Positions 7,751 through 15,585 of a stretch of 39,539 nucleotides of DNA are shown here, one piece after another (the first letter of the stretch is position 1; each line of letters opens with the position of its first letter). The stretch is from NCBI GenBank assembly GCA_030681035.1, contig JAUXUI010000008.1, forward strand, positions 1 through 39,539. Reading direction: 5' to 3'. Both the position numbers and the translations under genes were made by a program. The DNA comes from Lysobacteraceae bacterium (GTDB taxonomy: Bacteria; Pseudomonadota; Gammaproteobacteria; Xanthomonadales; Xanthomonadaceae). The notes below the pieces were generated by a model. The model was not told the DNA's origin. It made no database searches and was given only the letters and a program-made list of their open reading frames with translations.

Positions 7751-9406
7751 TCAGGCCGCGACCCCAAACATCTCGCCCAAACGCTTGGTGAGAATCGGGT
7801 TCTCGCGATAATCCACTGGCACCACCAGCAGGCTTGGGCCGGGCTCGTCGAGTGCGCTACGCAGCGCCGCCGCGAAATCGCGGCTCTTGTTGACGACGTG
7901 TCCATGCCAACCAAAAGCCTTGGCCAATAGCAGCCAATCGGGATTGCCAAACGACAAATCGGTGTGATGTTGAAACTCGTTGTCCTGTTTCCAGGCAATC
8001 AAGCCGTAGCCACCGTCTTCCCAGACCAGAACCACAATGTCGGAATTCAAGCGGCGCGCGGTTTCCATTTCCTGCACGTTCATCAGGAAACTACCATCGC
8101 CGCAGATCGCCAAAATCTTGCGCTCCGGATGCACCATATGCGCGGCGATGGCACCGGGGAGCGCCGATCCCATTGAGCAGAAGCCGTTCGGGATCAGGCA
8201 GGTGTTGGGTTCGTGGCACTGATAGTTGCGCGCGATCCACATCTTGTGTGCGCCAACGTCGGACAGCACGATGTCGTGCGGGCCAAGCACCTGGCGCACA
8301 TCCCACAGCAGCTTTTGTGGCCGGATCGGGCCTTGCACATCGTCATCGGCATGCATGCGGAACTCTTCCTGCATGCGCCGGCGCAGATCGCGTTGTTGGC
8401 TCAGGTCGAAATCGAATGCGCCATGTGCGCGCACGCGCTCGTTGAGCATCCACAGCGTTTGCGCCAGATCGCCGACCAGCTCGATCTGCGGGTTGTAATG
8501 CGCATCCACTTCGGCCGGCAAAAAGTCGGCGTGAATGATCTGCTTGTCCGACTTCGGGTTCCACAGCTTCGGGTGATATTCCACCATGTCAAAACCCATG
8601 GTGATTACCAGGTCGGCAGCATCGATCGCCAAGGTCGGAAAATCCTTGCTGCCAAGGCCCACGGTAAACAGGCTGTACTCGGCGTCCATATCAACCGTGC
8701 CCTTGGCCATGAAGGTGGACAGCACGCCGATACCGGTAGCCTCGGCAAACAACCGCAATTGCTTGCTCGCACGTTTGCGCAAGGTGCCATTGCCGGCCAG
8801 CACCACCGGGTGCTTGGCCTTTTTCAGCAGGTCGAACGCGCGATCCGAAATCTTGTTGTCCGGGCCGGGGCGGCGGAAACGATGCACTGACATCGGCCGC
8901 GCATCGGATTGCTGCTTGGCCACATCCTCGGGCAGCTCGATATGCACTGCGCCGGGTTTTTCCGAGCGCGCCACACGAACCGCCTTGCGCACGATTTCGG
9001 GGATGGTGTCGGCATTGCGGATCGAGGTGTTCCACTTGGTTACCGGCTCGAACATCTGCTCGACATCCATGATCTGATGCGATTCCTTGTGCAGCCGCGT
9101 GGTGGCACCCTGCCCGGTCAGCGCGATCAGCGGCGCGTGATCCATGTTGGCGTCGGCCACGCCGGTCAGCAGGTTGGTCGCACCGGGCCCCAATGTGCCG
9201 AGGCAGCCCGCCGGATTGCCGGTCAGGCGGCCATAGATCTCGGCCATGAATGCCGCACCCTGCTCATGCCGGGTCAGGATGAAGCGGATTTTCTGCGATT
9301 TTTCCAGCGACAGCATGAAGTCGGCATTCTCTTCGCCGGGCACGCCGAAGATGTACTCGATGCCCTCGTTCTCGAGGCATTGAACCAACAGATCAGATGC
9401 TTTCAT
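7751..9406 (-). CDS. Acetolactate synthase large-subunit-like ThDP-dependent enzyme
   Basis: The 551-residue protein has the N-terminal Pyr domain with catalytic Glu48 in TRHEQGAAFMAE, a central DHS-like domain, and a C-terminal PP domain with GDGSFLMN. It resembles catabolic AlsS-type or orphan acetolactate synthases, which join two pyruvates into 2-acetolactate. No ilvN-like small subunit follows. At the place where AlsS-type enzymes have VWND as part of the metal/ThDP site, this protein reads VWEDGGYG, so Glu replaces the expected Asn. The start at 9406 has AAGGAG 10 bases upstream. An 11-bp inverted repeat abuts this ribosome-binding site (9420-9465). The 5' end of the gene and its leader are duplicated in decayed form at 13025-13420. 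Confidence 0.85.
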   Translation of the reverse strand: MKASDLLVQCLENEGIEYIFGVPGEENADFMLSLEKSQKIRFILTRHEQGAAFMAEIYGRLTGNPAGCLGTLGPGATNLLTGVADANMDHAPLIALTGQGATTRLHKESHQIMDVEQMFEPVTKWNTSIRNADTIPEIVRKAVRVARSEKPGAVHIELPEDVAKQQSDARPMSVHRFRRPGPDNKISDRAFDLLKKAKHPVVLAGNGTLRKRASKQLRLFAEATGIGVLSTFMAKGTVDMDAEYSLFTVGLGSKDFPTLAIDAADLVITMGFDMVEYHPKLWNPKSDKQIIHADFLPAEVDAHYNPQIELVGDLAQTLWMLNERVRAHGAFDFDLSQQRDLRRRMQEEFRMHADDDVQGPIRPQKLLWDVRQVLGPHDIVLSDVGAHKMWIARNYQCHEPNTCLIPNGFCSMGSALPGAIAAHMVHPERKILAICGDGSFLMNVQEMETARRLNSDIVVLVWEDGGYGLIAWKQDNEFQHHTDLSFGNPDWLLLAKAFGWHGHVVNKSRDFAAALRSALDEPGPSLLVVPVDYRENPILTKRLGEMFGVAA

Positions 9407-9419
9407 CGCGCGCAGCTCC

Positions 9420-9465
9420 TTGGTGTCGGGCAAGATCGCATTACACGCTAACATCCCGACACCAA
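9420..9465 (-). promoter_or_regulatory. 11-bp inverted repeat abutting the ribosome-binding site of the acetolactate-synthase-like gene
   Basis: TTGGTGTCGGG (9420-9430) and CCCGACACCAA (9455-9465) are perfect reverse complements with a 24-base loop. In the minus-strand mRNA the second arm runs straight into GGAG, so the stem shares the AA of the AAGGAG site. This could be a translational control hairpin or a DNA operator. In the decayed duplicate (around 13118-13163) one arm has two mismatches. The pairing survives only in front of the intact gene. Confidence 0.5.
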
Positions 9466-9644
9466 TACACGCTCGTCTCAGCGACGGGCAAACAGCATCG
9501 AAGCGGGCCTATCGCCGCCCAATTGCCGATTTAACTGAATGGTGCAAAAACACGCATCGCACAACTCAACGATGCAATCGATCACAGCCTGCGGCATTGC
9601 GCCGCCGGCCTGTGGTCAATCCAGCCGCCGCTAATTAGGGATAG

Positions 9645-9742
9645 TCTGAACAAGTGGGTTTTCGTCATTCCCGCGTAAGCGGGAATCCAGCGAAATCAAT
9701 AGCCTGGACCCCGGCTTTCGCCGGGGTGACACCTTGTTCAGA
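9645..9742. repeat. 98-bp palindromic repeat with TCTGAACAAG ends
   Basis: The element begins TCTGAACAAG and ends CTTGTTCAGA, a perfect 10-bp terminal inverted repeat. Inside are CGTCATTCCCGCG...GCGGGAATCCAG and CCCCGGCTTTCGCCGGGGTGAC, two hairpins. It ends 6 bases before the stop codon of the TonB-dependent receptor gene. Related copies are at 6186-6286, 13360-13420 (truncated), 20002-20171 and 32671-32739. It may serve as a terminator for the receptor gene. Confidence 0.75.
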
Positions 9743-9748
9743 GCTTCT

Positions 9749-11947
9749 TTAGCGGCCGAAATACTTGGTGAAACGCACACCAAACTCGCTGGCATCGTTG
9801 CTCAATATCTGCAACACGTAATCGCCGGTATTCAGGCGCGCGTTGTCATAGCGTTTGTCGAAGATGTTGGTGCCATACAGCGCCAGCGTCCAGCTTTCAT
9901 TTTCGGGAACGTAGGTGACATTGAGGTTGGTCAGGCTGCGGCTTTTGATGCGGGTGAAACGGCCTGGGTCTGCGGTCGGCTCGCCGTTCATGCCATCACG
10001 GAAGGAATAGTCAGCGCGCAAGCTCAGCTTGCCGTCGACGCCCATGCGCCAGGTATATTCCGGGCTGAGTGATGCCGTGTATTTCGGCGTCAGCGGTGCC
10101 ACCGCCGTCGGGTCATCCACATCGACGTTGATATAACCGGCGGTGGAATGCACCAGGAAGTTTTCGTTCAGCCACAAGGTGCCTTCCCACTCGACACCGG
10201 TGGACTGCTGGTCGACGATGATGTTGCGGGTATCGAAGCCGCCGCTGGTGGTGCTGCTGACCTGATATGGCAGGTCCTTGTAGTCGGTGAGAAACAGCGC
10301 AATGCTCATGCTGAGGAAGCTGAACGGTTCGCCCTTCAGGCCGATCTCGTAGTTGGTTGCGGTGACGTTGTCATTGGCCTGAAAACAGTTCGGTGTGCTG
10401 ACGTTGCCGGGCTGGGTGAAATCGATGAACCCGAACAAGCAGAACGGACGCGGCGGAAATTGCCCCGACTGATAACCGTTCTGGACGGTCGCGTAGGTGC
10501 TCATGTACTCGTTGATGTCGTAGGTTGCCGACACATCCCAACTGACCTGGTTCCAGTCTCGCTGGCCGGTGGCATCGATCAGGCTGTCGTTGATGTTGAA
10601 ACCGGCTTTCTTGTCGTCCTCGGTGTAGCGCAGGCCAGCGGAAAGCCGCAGTTGATCGCTGACATGAAACCCGATGTTGGTGTAGATCGCCTTGCTCTCG
10701 GTATCCTGCTTGAGCAAATCATTGCCAGGGAAGCCGGTGAACACGGTGTTGTCCTGGCGGGCAAAACCGTCTTCCTCGAAGTAGTACAGTCCGGTAATGA
10801 AGTCCCAACGCTCATAGGTGCCACTGATTTGCAGTTCGGCCGAGGTCTGGTCGGCCTCGCCCACCTCCGGGAAGGTGATGAAGTTTTCGAACAGGCTGTC
10901 ATCATCGAGGCCCGCCTCGTACTCGGAATGGCGATCACTGAAAATCAGCTTGGCAGCGATATTTTCATTGAACGCATAGTCCGCGGTCAGCGAAACACCA
11001 CTGGCCGAATTGGTGGTCTTGGCCTGATCTGCCTGCCCGGTATTGTTGTCGAACGGGTTGGCGGAAACGTCGGAATTACGAAAACCGGCCTGGAACAGGG
11101 CACCGTTGGGCAACTCGTCAATCAAGGTGGTGTAAGGGCGCAGGCCGCCGTTACCGTCGTTTGCATCCACCGCCACCAGCAACGAGAAATCGTCGTTGGG
11201 TTGCCACTTCACTGCCAGTCGTCCGGCAAAATCTTCGCTCTCGCCAACTTCACGATTGGTATCGAGATTGACGAACTTGCCGATGCCACCGCGCTTGGTA
11301 TACGCACCGGTGAACGATGCCGCGACGGTGTCGTTCAATTTGCCATTCATGTACACATCACTGTTCACCCGGCCACGGGTACCCAGCGTGAAGCTGGCGC
11401 GTCCTTCCTCTTTTTCACCAGGCTGGGTGGTAATGATATTGATCGCGCCGCCAATCGAGTTGCGGCCATACAACGTGCCCTGCGGGCCGCGCAGCACTTC
11501 CACCCGACTGATATTGGCCAGGCTCCAGTTCTGCCCGACCTGACGACCCAGGTAAACGCCATCGACGTAGACGCCGACACCCGGGTCGGTGGTGATCAGG
11601 TGATCTTGCAGGCCGATGCCACGGATGAAGGCATTGACCGACGAGGTGTGACCAGCAGAAAAGCCGGTCACATTCATGTTGGGCACGAACTTGCCGATAT
11701 CGGTCAAATCCGCGATCCCCTGGCGCTCGATGGTCTCGGCGGAAAATGCACTGATCGCCACCGGCACCTGATAGATGTTCGCTTCACGCTTAGTTGCCGT
11801 GACGATGACTGCATCAAAAAGAACTGCCTTGTTCTCATCGGATTTTTCAGGTGGCACGGACGCTGCGGCTTGCTGTGCATTCACCAACTGGCCCTGCATC
11901 AGTGCAAGGCCGACAGCTACCACCAACAGATTCTTTCTGGTACGCAT
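9749..11947 (-). CDS. TonB-dependent outer-membrane receptor
   Basis: The 732-residue protein has a signal peptide (positively charged start, hydrophobic core, cut after QLVNA near residue 24), a TonB box-like DAVIVTATKR, and a plug domain with FIRGIG, VYVDGVYLGR and RVEVLRGPQGTLYGRNSIGG. A 22-strand-type barrel region follows, ending in RFTKYFGR. Such receptors import siderophores, vitamins or glycans across the outer membrane using TonB energy. The plug resembles the large iron-complex/Sphingomonas-Xanthomonas type, but the ligand is not evident. The start at 11947 is chosen because the signal peptide begins there and GGGAGAT lies upstream. A longer frame to 12100 is rejected. No sigma/anti-sigma pair or regulator is next to it. 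Confidence 0.92.
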   Translation of the reverse strand: MRTRKNLLVVAVGLALMQGQLVNAQQAAASVPPEKSDENKAVLFDAVIVTATKREANIYQVPVAISAFSAETIERQGIADLTDIGKFVPNMNVTGFSAGHTSSVNAFIRGIGLQDHLITTDPGVGVYVDGVYLGRQVGQNWSLANISRVEVLRGPQGTLYGRNSIGGAINIITTQPGEKEEGRASFTLGTRGRVNSDVYMNGKLNDTVAASFTGAYTKRGGIGKFVNLDTNREVGESEDFAGRLAVKWQPNDDFSLLVAVDANDGNGGLRPYTTLIDELPNGALFQAGFRNSDVSANPFDNNTGQADQAKTTNSASGVSLTADYAFNENIAAKLIFSDRHSEYEAGLDDDSLFENFITFPEVGEADQTSAELQISGTYERWDFITGLYYFEEDGFARQDNTVFTGFPGNDLLKQDTESKAIYTNIGFHVSDQLRLSAGLRYTEDDKKAGFNINDSLIDATGQRDWNQVSWDVSATYDINEYMSTYATVQNGYQSGQFPPRPFCLFGFIDFTQPGNVSTPNCFQANDNVTATNYEIGLKGEPFSFLSMSIALFLTDYKDLPYQVSSTTSGGFDTRNIIVDQQSTGVEWEGTLWLNENFLVHSTAGYINVDVDDPTAVAPLTPKYTASLSPEYTWRMGVDGKLSLRADYSFRDGMNGEPTADPGRFTRIKSRSLTNLNVTYVPENESWTLALYGTNIFDKRYDNARLNTGDYVLQILSNDASEFGVRFTKYFGR

Positions 11948-12457
11948 CGTTATCTCCCCACTCGTGAATGTTATTGACGAAGGCACGTACGCTGACGGCT
12001 GCACGATTGACGGCATCGTTACCGCACGCATATTGCTGCGCGACACGGCGCTGGCTGGCTGCGTCGCGATGACATCTGAATTTCCCCATTGCTTTCCCAC
12101 CTACACGCCAGCCGGCCATGACCCGGCCTCTCGCGCCCCGGCACCGCCCCGATGCCGGCAAACCTTTTGGATCGTCGCACAGGCGCATCGCGTGGGCAAA
12201 TATGACAGCCGGCAGGGCGCTAACGTGCGGGTCGTTGCTGCCACTGATCCTTCGCCAACACTGTTCCTGGACGATGCGTGTGCCAGCGTACCGACCAACG
12301 GTGGGCCGACCATTAGTCTCGGATCGATCAACACTGCGCCCCAGCCCGGCTGGAGGCAGGACGGGGAACGTCGCCAAGGCGCGAGGATGGCGCGGGATCA
12401 GGCGATTGGCACTGCCCTGAACCTCCTCAAATCGTGTTACGCCACAGGAGCATTACC
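11948..12457. other. Intergenic region between divergent TonB receptor and His/Asp-rich protein genes
   Basis: These 510 bases hold no gene that I can support. Short frames on both strands have the composition of chance frames in GC-rich DNA and no good ribosome-binding sites. It should contain the promoters of the two divergent genes, but I see no clear -35/-10 pair or Fur-box-like palindrome. Confidence 0.4.
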
Positions 12458-12919
12458 ATGAAACGTCTGCTTGTCGTTTTCGCAGCAACACTCGCCATCG
12501 GTGCCAGCGTTCAGGTACATGCCGCCGATGTCGGGGTTTCGATCAGTATCGGCCAGCCCGGCTATTATGGCCGCATCGACATCGGCGACTACCCGCGTCC
12601 GCAACTGCTGTACAGCCAACCGAGGATGGTGCAGCGGCGAGCAGCGCGCGCGCCAATTTACCTGCGAGTAAAGCCAGGACACGCGCGGCATTGGAGCCGG
12701 TATTGCGGTGAATACAACGCCTGCGACCAGCGCGTCTACTTTGTTCGGGACACCTGGTACAACCATGTCTACGTCCCGCAGTATCGCGAGCGCCGCCATG
12801 ATCGCCATGACGATCATGGCAACAACGACCGCGGCGGTCGCCGTGATGATCGGCGCGATGACCATGACAACGACCATGACGACAAACGTGGCAAAGGCCA
12901 CGACAACGGCCATCATTGA
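12458..12919 (+). CDS. Secreted basic protein with His/Asp-rich tail
   Basis: The 153-residue protein starts with a clear Sec signal peptide (cut after VQVHA near residue 22). A mature region with IGQPGYYGRIDIGDYPRP follows, then a segment with two cysteines (YCGEYNACDQRVYFV). The last 45 or so residues are almost entirely His, Asp, Arg, Gly, Asn and Lys. The start at 12458 follows ACAGGAG. Comparable periplasmic proteins of unknown function with an RxxYxP/YYGRIDIG-type start and a charged tail occur in Burkholderia and Xanthomonas relatives. The His/Asp tail could bind metal ions, which would suit the neighbouring TonB receptor gene, but this is a guess. The function is unknown. Confidence 0.75.
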   Translation: MKRLLVVFAATLAIGASVQVHAADVGVSISIGQPGYYGRIDIGDYPRPQLLYSQPRMVQRRAARAPIYLRVKPGHARHWSRYCGEYNACDQRVYFVRDTWYNHVYVPQYRERRHDRHDDHGNNDRGGRRDDRRDDHDNDHDDKRGKGHDNGHH

Positions 12920-13024
12920 TCGGCCGGCACAGCCCGCGATCACCCTGAACCCGTCGCCGTGATCACGTAAGAATCTCCGGGTTCGCTGCACGATTACGCG
13001 CGATGAACGCGCGACCTGGCGCTT

Positions 13025-13420
13025 CCTCTTCGCCGGGCACGCCGAAGATATATTCGATGCCCTCGTTCTCGAGGCACTGAACCAACAGATCAGATGCTTT
13101 CATCGCGCGCGGATCCTTGGTGTCGGGCAGGATCGCACTACACGCTAACACCTCAACACCAACGAACGCACGTCGCAGCGATGTGCCAACGGCATCACAG
13201 CGCACGAATCGCTACGCAATTGCCCATTTGACTGAATGGCGTAAAAACGCACATCGCACAACACAACGATGCAATCGATCACTGCCGGCGGCATTGCACC
13301 GCCGGCGGGTGGTCAATCCAGTCGCCGCTAATCAGGGATATTCTGAACAAGTAGGTTTTCGTCATTCCCGCGAAAGCGGGAATCCAGCGAAATCAATGGT
13401 CTGGACCCCGGCTTTCGCCG
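13025..13420 (-). pseudogene. Decayed duplicate of the acetolactate-synthase-like gene 5' end and leader
   Basis: Bases 13025-13420 align with 9330-9724. They cover the first 24 or so codons of the acetolactate-synthase-like gene (MKASDLLVQCLENEGIEYIF is identical at protein level, start at 13103), its leader, and the adjoining CGTCATTCCCGC repeat. By eye the copies differ at roughly one base in six in the leader but much less in the coding part. After the shared GVPGEE the reading frame goes into unrelated sequence (EAPGRAFIARN) and stops at 12963. The copy is too short to be functional. It marks a past duplication or recombination between the two loci. Confidence 0.85.
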
Positions 13421-13703
13421 CAATCCACCCAAGTTAAGGCTCAGTCGATGGGTAGAGCGCAGCGAAACCCATCAAGCGCGTTGTACTGGCCTGGTTGATG
13501 GGTTTCGGTCGCTTCGCGACAGCGTTCGCTGCGCGAACTACGCCTTCGTTACACTCGGTCGCTGCGCTCTACCCATCCTACGGCAACCTGTCAGAGTGAT
13601 CGTTGGTACGGATACTCGCGCCGCCGGAGCAATTGTCGAGTAGATCAGCACCGAGCCCGACAGGCTGCTAGCCCAGACGTGCGGGCTTAACTTGGGTGGA
13701 TTG
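13421..13703. mobile_element. 283-bp MITE-like element, copy A
   Basis: The element is bounded by CAATCCACCCAAGTTAA (13421-13437) and its perfect complement TTAACTTGGGTGGATTG (13687-13703). Inside is the GGGTAGAGCGCAGCGA/TCGCTGCGCTCTACCC palindrome family and a segment GTCGAGTAGATCAGCACCGA. Copy B at 25687-25973 is the same element in the opposite orientation. No transposase is encoded, so it would need a transposase in trans. On the left it interrupts a CTTTCGCCGGGGTGAC repeat, but the continuation is not found on the right. A clean target duplication is therefore not visible. It lies 28 bases from the first CRISPR repeat. Confidence 0.8.
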
Positions 13704-13731
13704 GTCCACACCTGGGCAGAGCCGCGTAAGT

Positions 13732-13904
13732 GCCGCAACCATTCCCTGAACTCAAAGGAATTAAGACAGGCTCCGTCGTGGCATGACGACTGCGCAATTG
13801 GCCGCAACCATTCCCTGAACTCAAAGGGATTAAGACAAACTCTCCGCCAGACTGACGGGGCAGCACGTGCCGCAACCATTCCCTGAACTCAAGAGGATCA
13901 AGAC
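13732..13904. CRISPR. Minimal CRISPR array remnant, 3 repeats and 2 spacers
   Basis: Three 36-bp repeats lie at 13732-13767, 13801-13836 and 13869-13904. They begin GCCGCAACCATTCCCTGAAC and end TTAAGAC or TCAAGAC. The spacers are 33 bp (13768-13800) and 32 bp (13837-13868). The repeat contains the CCCT...AGGG stem. Repeat 3 has three or four changes near its end, as expected for the trailer side, which suggests the leader was to the left where the mobile element now sits. The 28 bases between the element and repeat 1 could be a clipped spacer. Translated frames here show repeated EFREWLR, an artefact of the repeats. No cas1, cas2 or effector genes are adjacent. Confidence 0.88.
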
Positions 13905-14463
13905 GACGTAGGGTCGAATCAATCAATGCAATTCGTGCGATCATCGATGGCGCATAACGCAAGCCACAGGGATCGCCAGCACTTGGTACTGATTGACGGA
14001 AACCGGGAGGCATTGGAGTGCGAACTGGTCGCGCTCGTCTTTGCCCCCGATGTCGTTCCATCGGAGCGGTTCAACGCGTTGTGCGCCCGGCTTGCGCCGG
14101 GAAGGCCTGCGTTGCATCGAGTCGCCGCCGTTCCAGCCACGCCGGAAGCGCCCGATCCAGTTGGCGAAGTACAACCCTGAGGTTTGCGCAACCCTCCCGG
14201 GCCGCCGAGTGGTCGGCCTCGATCTGTGGCCTCGATCTGCTTGCGCTTGCTGTCAGACGACCTGCCGCTGGCGCTCTCACACCAGCGCAAGAAGACCATG
14301 CCCGTAATGCAGAGGGGTCAAGACGAATGGCACTTACTTAACCCCAATCCTTTGATCGAACCGGCTCCAATCGTCAAGGCCGCAAGTCGGCTCGGGGCGA
14401 TTGCTTCGAAGCCGACAACGGTCGCAACAGCCGTCGTGTTGGCGGCCACGCAACACCGGCAGG
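13905..14463. other. Gap between CRISPR remnant and the membrane protein gene, with a weak ORF
   Basis: No gene can be assigned with confidence. The best frame is plus strand 13926-14180 (84 residues), whose middle reads LVLIDGNREALECELVALVF and looks protein-like. It has no good ribosome-binding site and ends early. It may be a fragment of a lost gene. A distant likeness to the central part of Cas2 is possible but too weak to claim. A decayed CRISPR-like repeat may lie at 14289-14324. Confidence 0.3.
14289..14324. repeat. Possible decayed CRISPR repeat
   Basis: Over the last 30 positions (14295-14324) this stretch matches the CRISPR repeat at 22 of 30 bases without gaps: ACCATGCCC against ACCATTCCC, AGAGGGG against AAAGGGA, and CAAGAC against TAAGAC. 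It lies 384 bases past the last clear repeat. It may be a worn-out repeat showing that the array was longer, or it may be a chance match. Confidence 0.35.
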
Positions 14464-15219
14464 CTACAGCTCGCCGAGCCAGATGGCACCGAACACCAGC
14501 AAAAGCAGTGTGAAATCAACGTACAGGTATGCCAGTTTGCCGATCAGGCCGGCGTTGACGAAGTCGCCGCCGGAGGGCTTGCCGGCGCGGATCAGCACCG
14601 GCACCGTGAGCGCCAGGCCGACGCCCTGCCACCACAACAGCGTGTGGGTGGCCAGCAGGTAGGCAGTCTGCAGGCCAAGCCAGGTCCAGATCAGCGGCGC
14701 CAGCGAGTACACGCTGCGCAGACGCTGCGAACCCCAGGTGCCGACGTAGCCCCAGTCCCAGCGCACGTCGAAGCGGGTGATGTGATGCAAGGTGACGATG
14801 GCGAACACGGCGTGTGAGAGTTCGTGCAGGAAAATACTCGGCCAGCCAAGCACGCGGCGGAAGATTTCGGTGGCGCAGTAAATGTGCGGAAAACACTCGC
14901 GCCGGCCAACCAACAGGGCGTGGCCAAACAGCCACCAGATCCAGGTGAAACTGATAATGACCATGTACAGCGGATGCCCGGCGCGCAGATGTGTGCCTGC
15001 GGCAGCGACGGTGCCCGGATCGGGCAGCGGTGGCACCAAGGCGGCGAACAGCAGCTGTGTCACTTCGTTGCGGTTGAGATCATGCGGCACCTGTAGCAGC
15101 CATGTGGCTACGATCAGCGCCAGTGTCGACATGAACAGGGTGTAATCGTAGGTCATGTTGGCCGCGCTCATGAGCTTGTCGTGCAGGGCTTGCTGCGCTT
15201 GCTGGGCCTCGGTTTGCAT
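14464..15219 (-). CDS. Multi-pass membrane protein with HExxH motif (putative M50-like metallopeptidase)
   Basis: The 251-residue protein has about five to six hydrophobic segments. Between them lies IFLHELSHAVFAIVTLHH with HELSH at residues 132-136, a zinc-metallopeptidase motif within a membrane segment as in site-2-protease-like (M50) enzymes. SLAPLIWT follows about 40 residues later. A third zinc ligand such as the NxDG/LDG motif of classic S2Ps is not evident, so catalysis is uncertain. ATG 15219 is preceded by GGAGA at proper spacing. The gene points away from the CRISPR-associated fusion gene, with the small lipoprotein between. It might be part of the CRISPR ancillary set as a membrane effector or be unrelated; the sequence alone does not tell. 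Confidence 0.7.
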   Translation of the reverse strand: MQTEAQQAQQALHDKLMSAANMTYDYTLFMSTLALIVATWLLQVPHDLNRNEVTQLLFAALVPPLPDPGTVAAAGTHLRAGHPLYMVIISFTWIWWLFGHALLVGRRECFPHIYCATEIFRRVLGWPSIFLHELSHAVFAIVTLHHITRFDVRWDWGYVGTWGSQRLRSVYSLAPLIWTWLGLQTAYLLATHTLLWWQGVGLALTVPVLIRAGKPSGGDFVNAGLIGKLAYLYVDFTLLLLVFGAIWLGEL

Positions 15220-15585
15220 GGGCTATTCATCTCCGCTGGGATCGATTCGAATGGCGGGTGCGTCGGCCGGCAACATCCATGTCGCGCGGCGCGACGCGTG
15301 AAGCCAAGGCAACTCGTGCTGCCGGCTGCGTCGGATCGTGTTACGGGTTGCAGTGCTGCGCGCTGCGCAGCGGCATTTCACGATCTGGGTGCGGTGTGGC
15401 AACGATGCGGCAAAAACAATCGCATGCCACGAAACGCAAGCTTGCGGCTGGCAGTGGCAGATCGCCGGCACGGCCCGCCGGCGACAAGCTTGCGGTTTGG
15501 GCGATGGCGCGGCGCTGGCGGCAACATGCGTGTCGTGGCCTTACCCGGCCGATGATGACCCCGCGACCCACAGGAGAAATACCCC
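15220..15585. other. Intergenic region between divergent membrane protein and lipoprotein genes
   Basis: These 366 bases hold no gene that I can support. A long plus-strand frame crosses the region in the same phase as the downstream fusion gene. It has Arg/Ala-rich noise composition and runs out of frame through the lipoprotein gene, so it is not coding. No clear promoter pair is visible. Confidence 0.4.

Noticed and set aside
10148-11977. A 609-residue open frame on the plus strand antisense to the TonB receptor gene
   Set aside because: It mirrors the receptor gene, has no ribosome-binding site and no family-like motifs; long antisense frames are common in GC-rich genes.
13538-14061. Minus-strand frames with repeated EFREWLR peptides
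   Set aside because: The repeated peptide is translation of the CRISPR repeats, not a gene.
13926-14180. 84-residue ORF with a faint likeness to part of Cas2
   Set aside because: The likeness covers a few residues only, the start lacks a ribosome-binding site, and Cas2 N-terminal motifs are missing; kept only as a note in the gap description.
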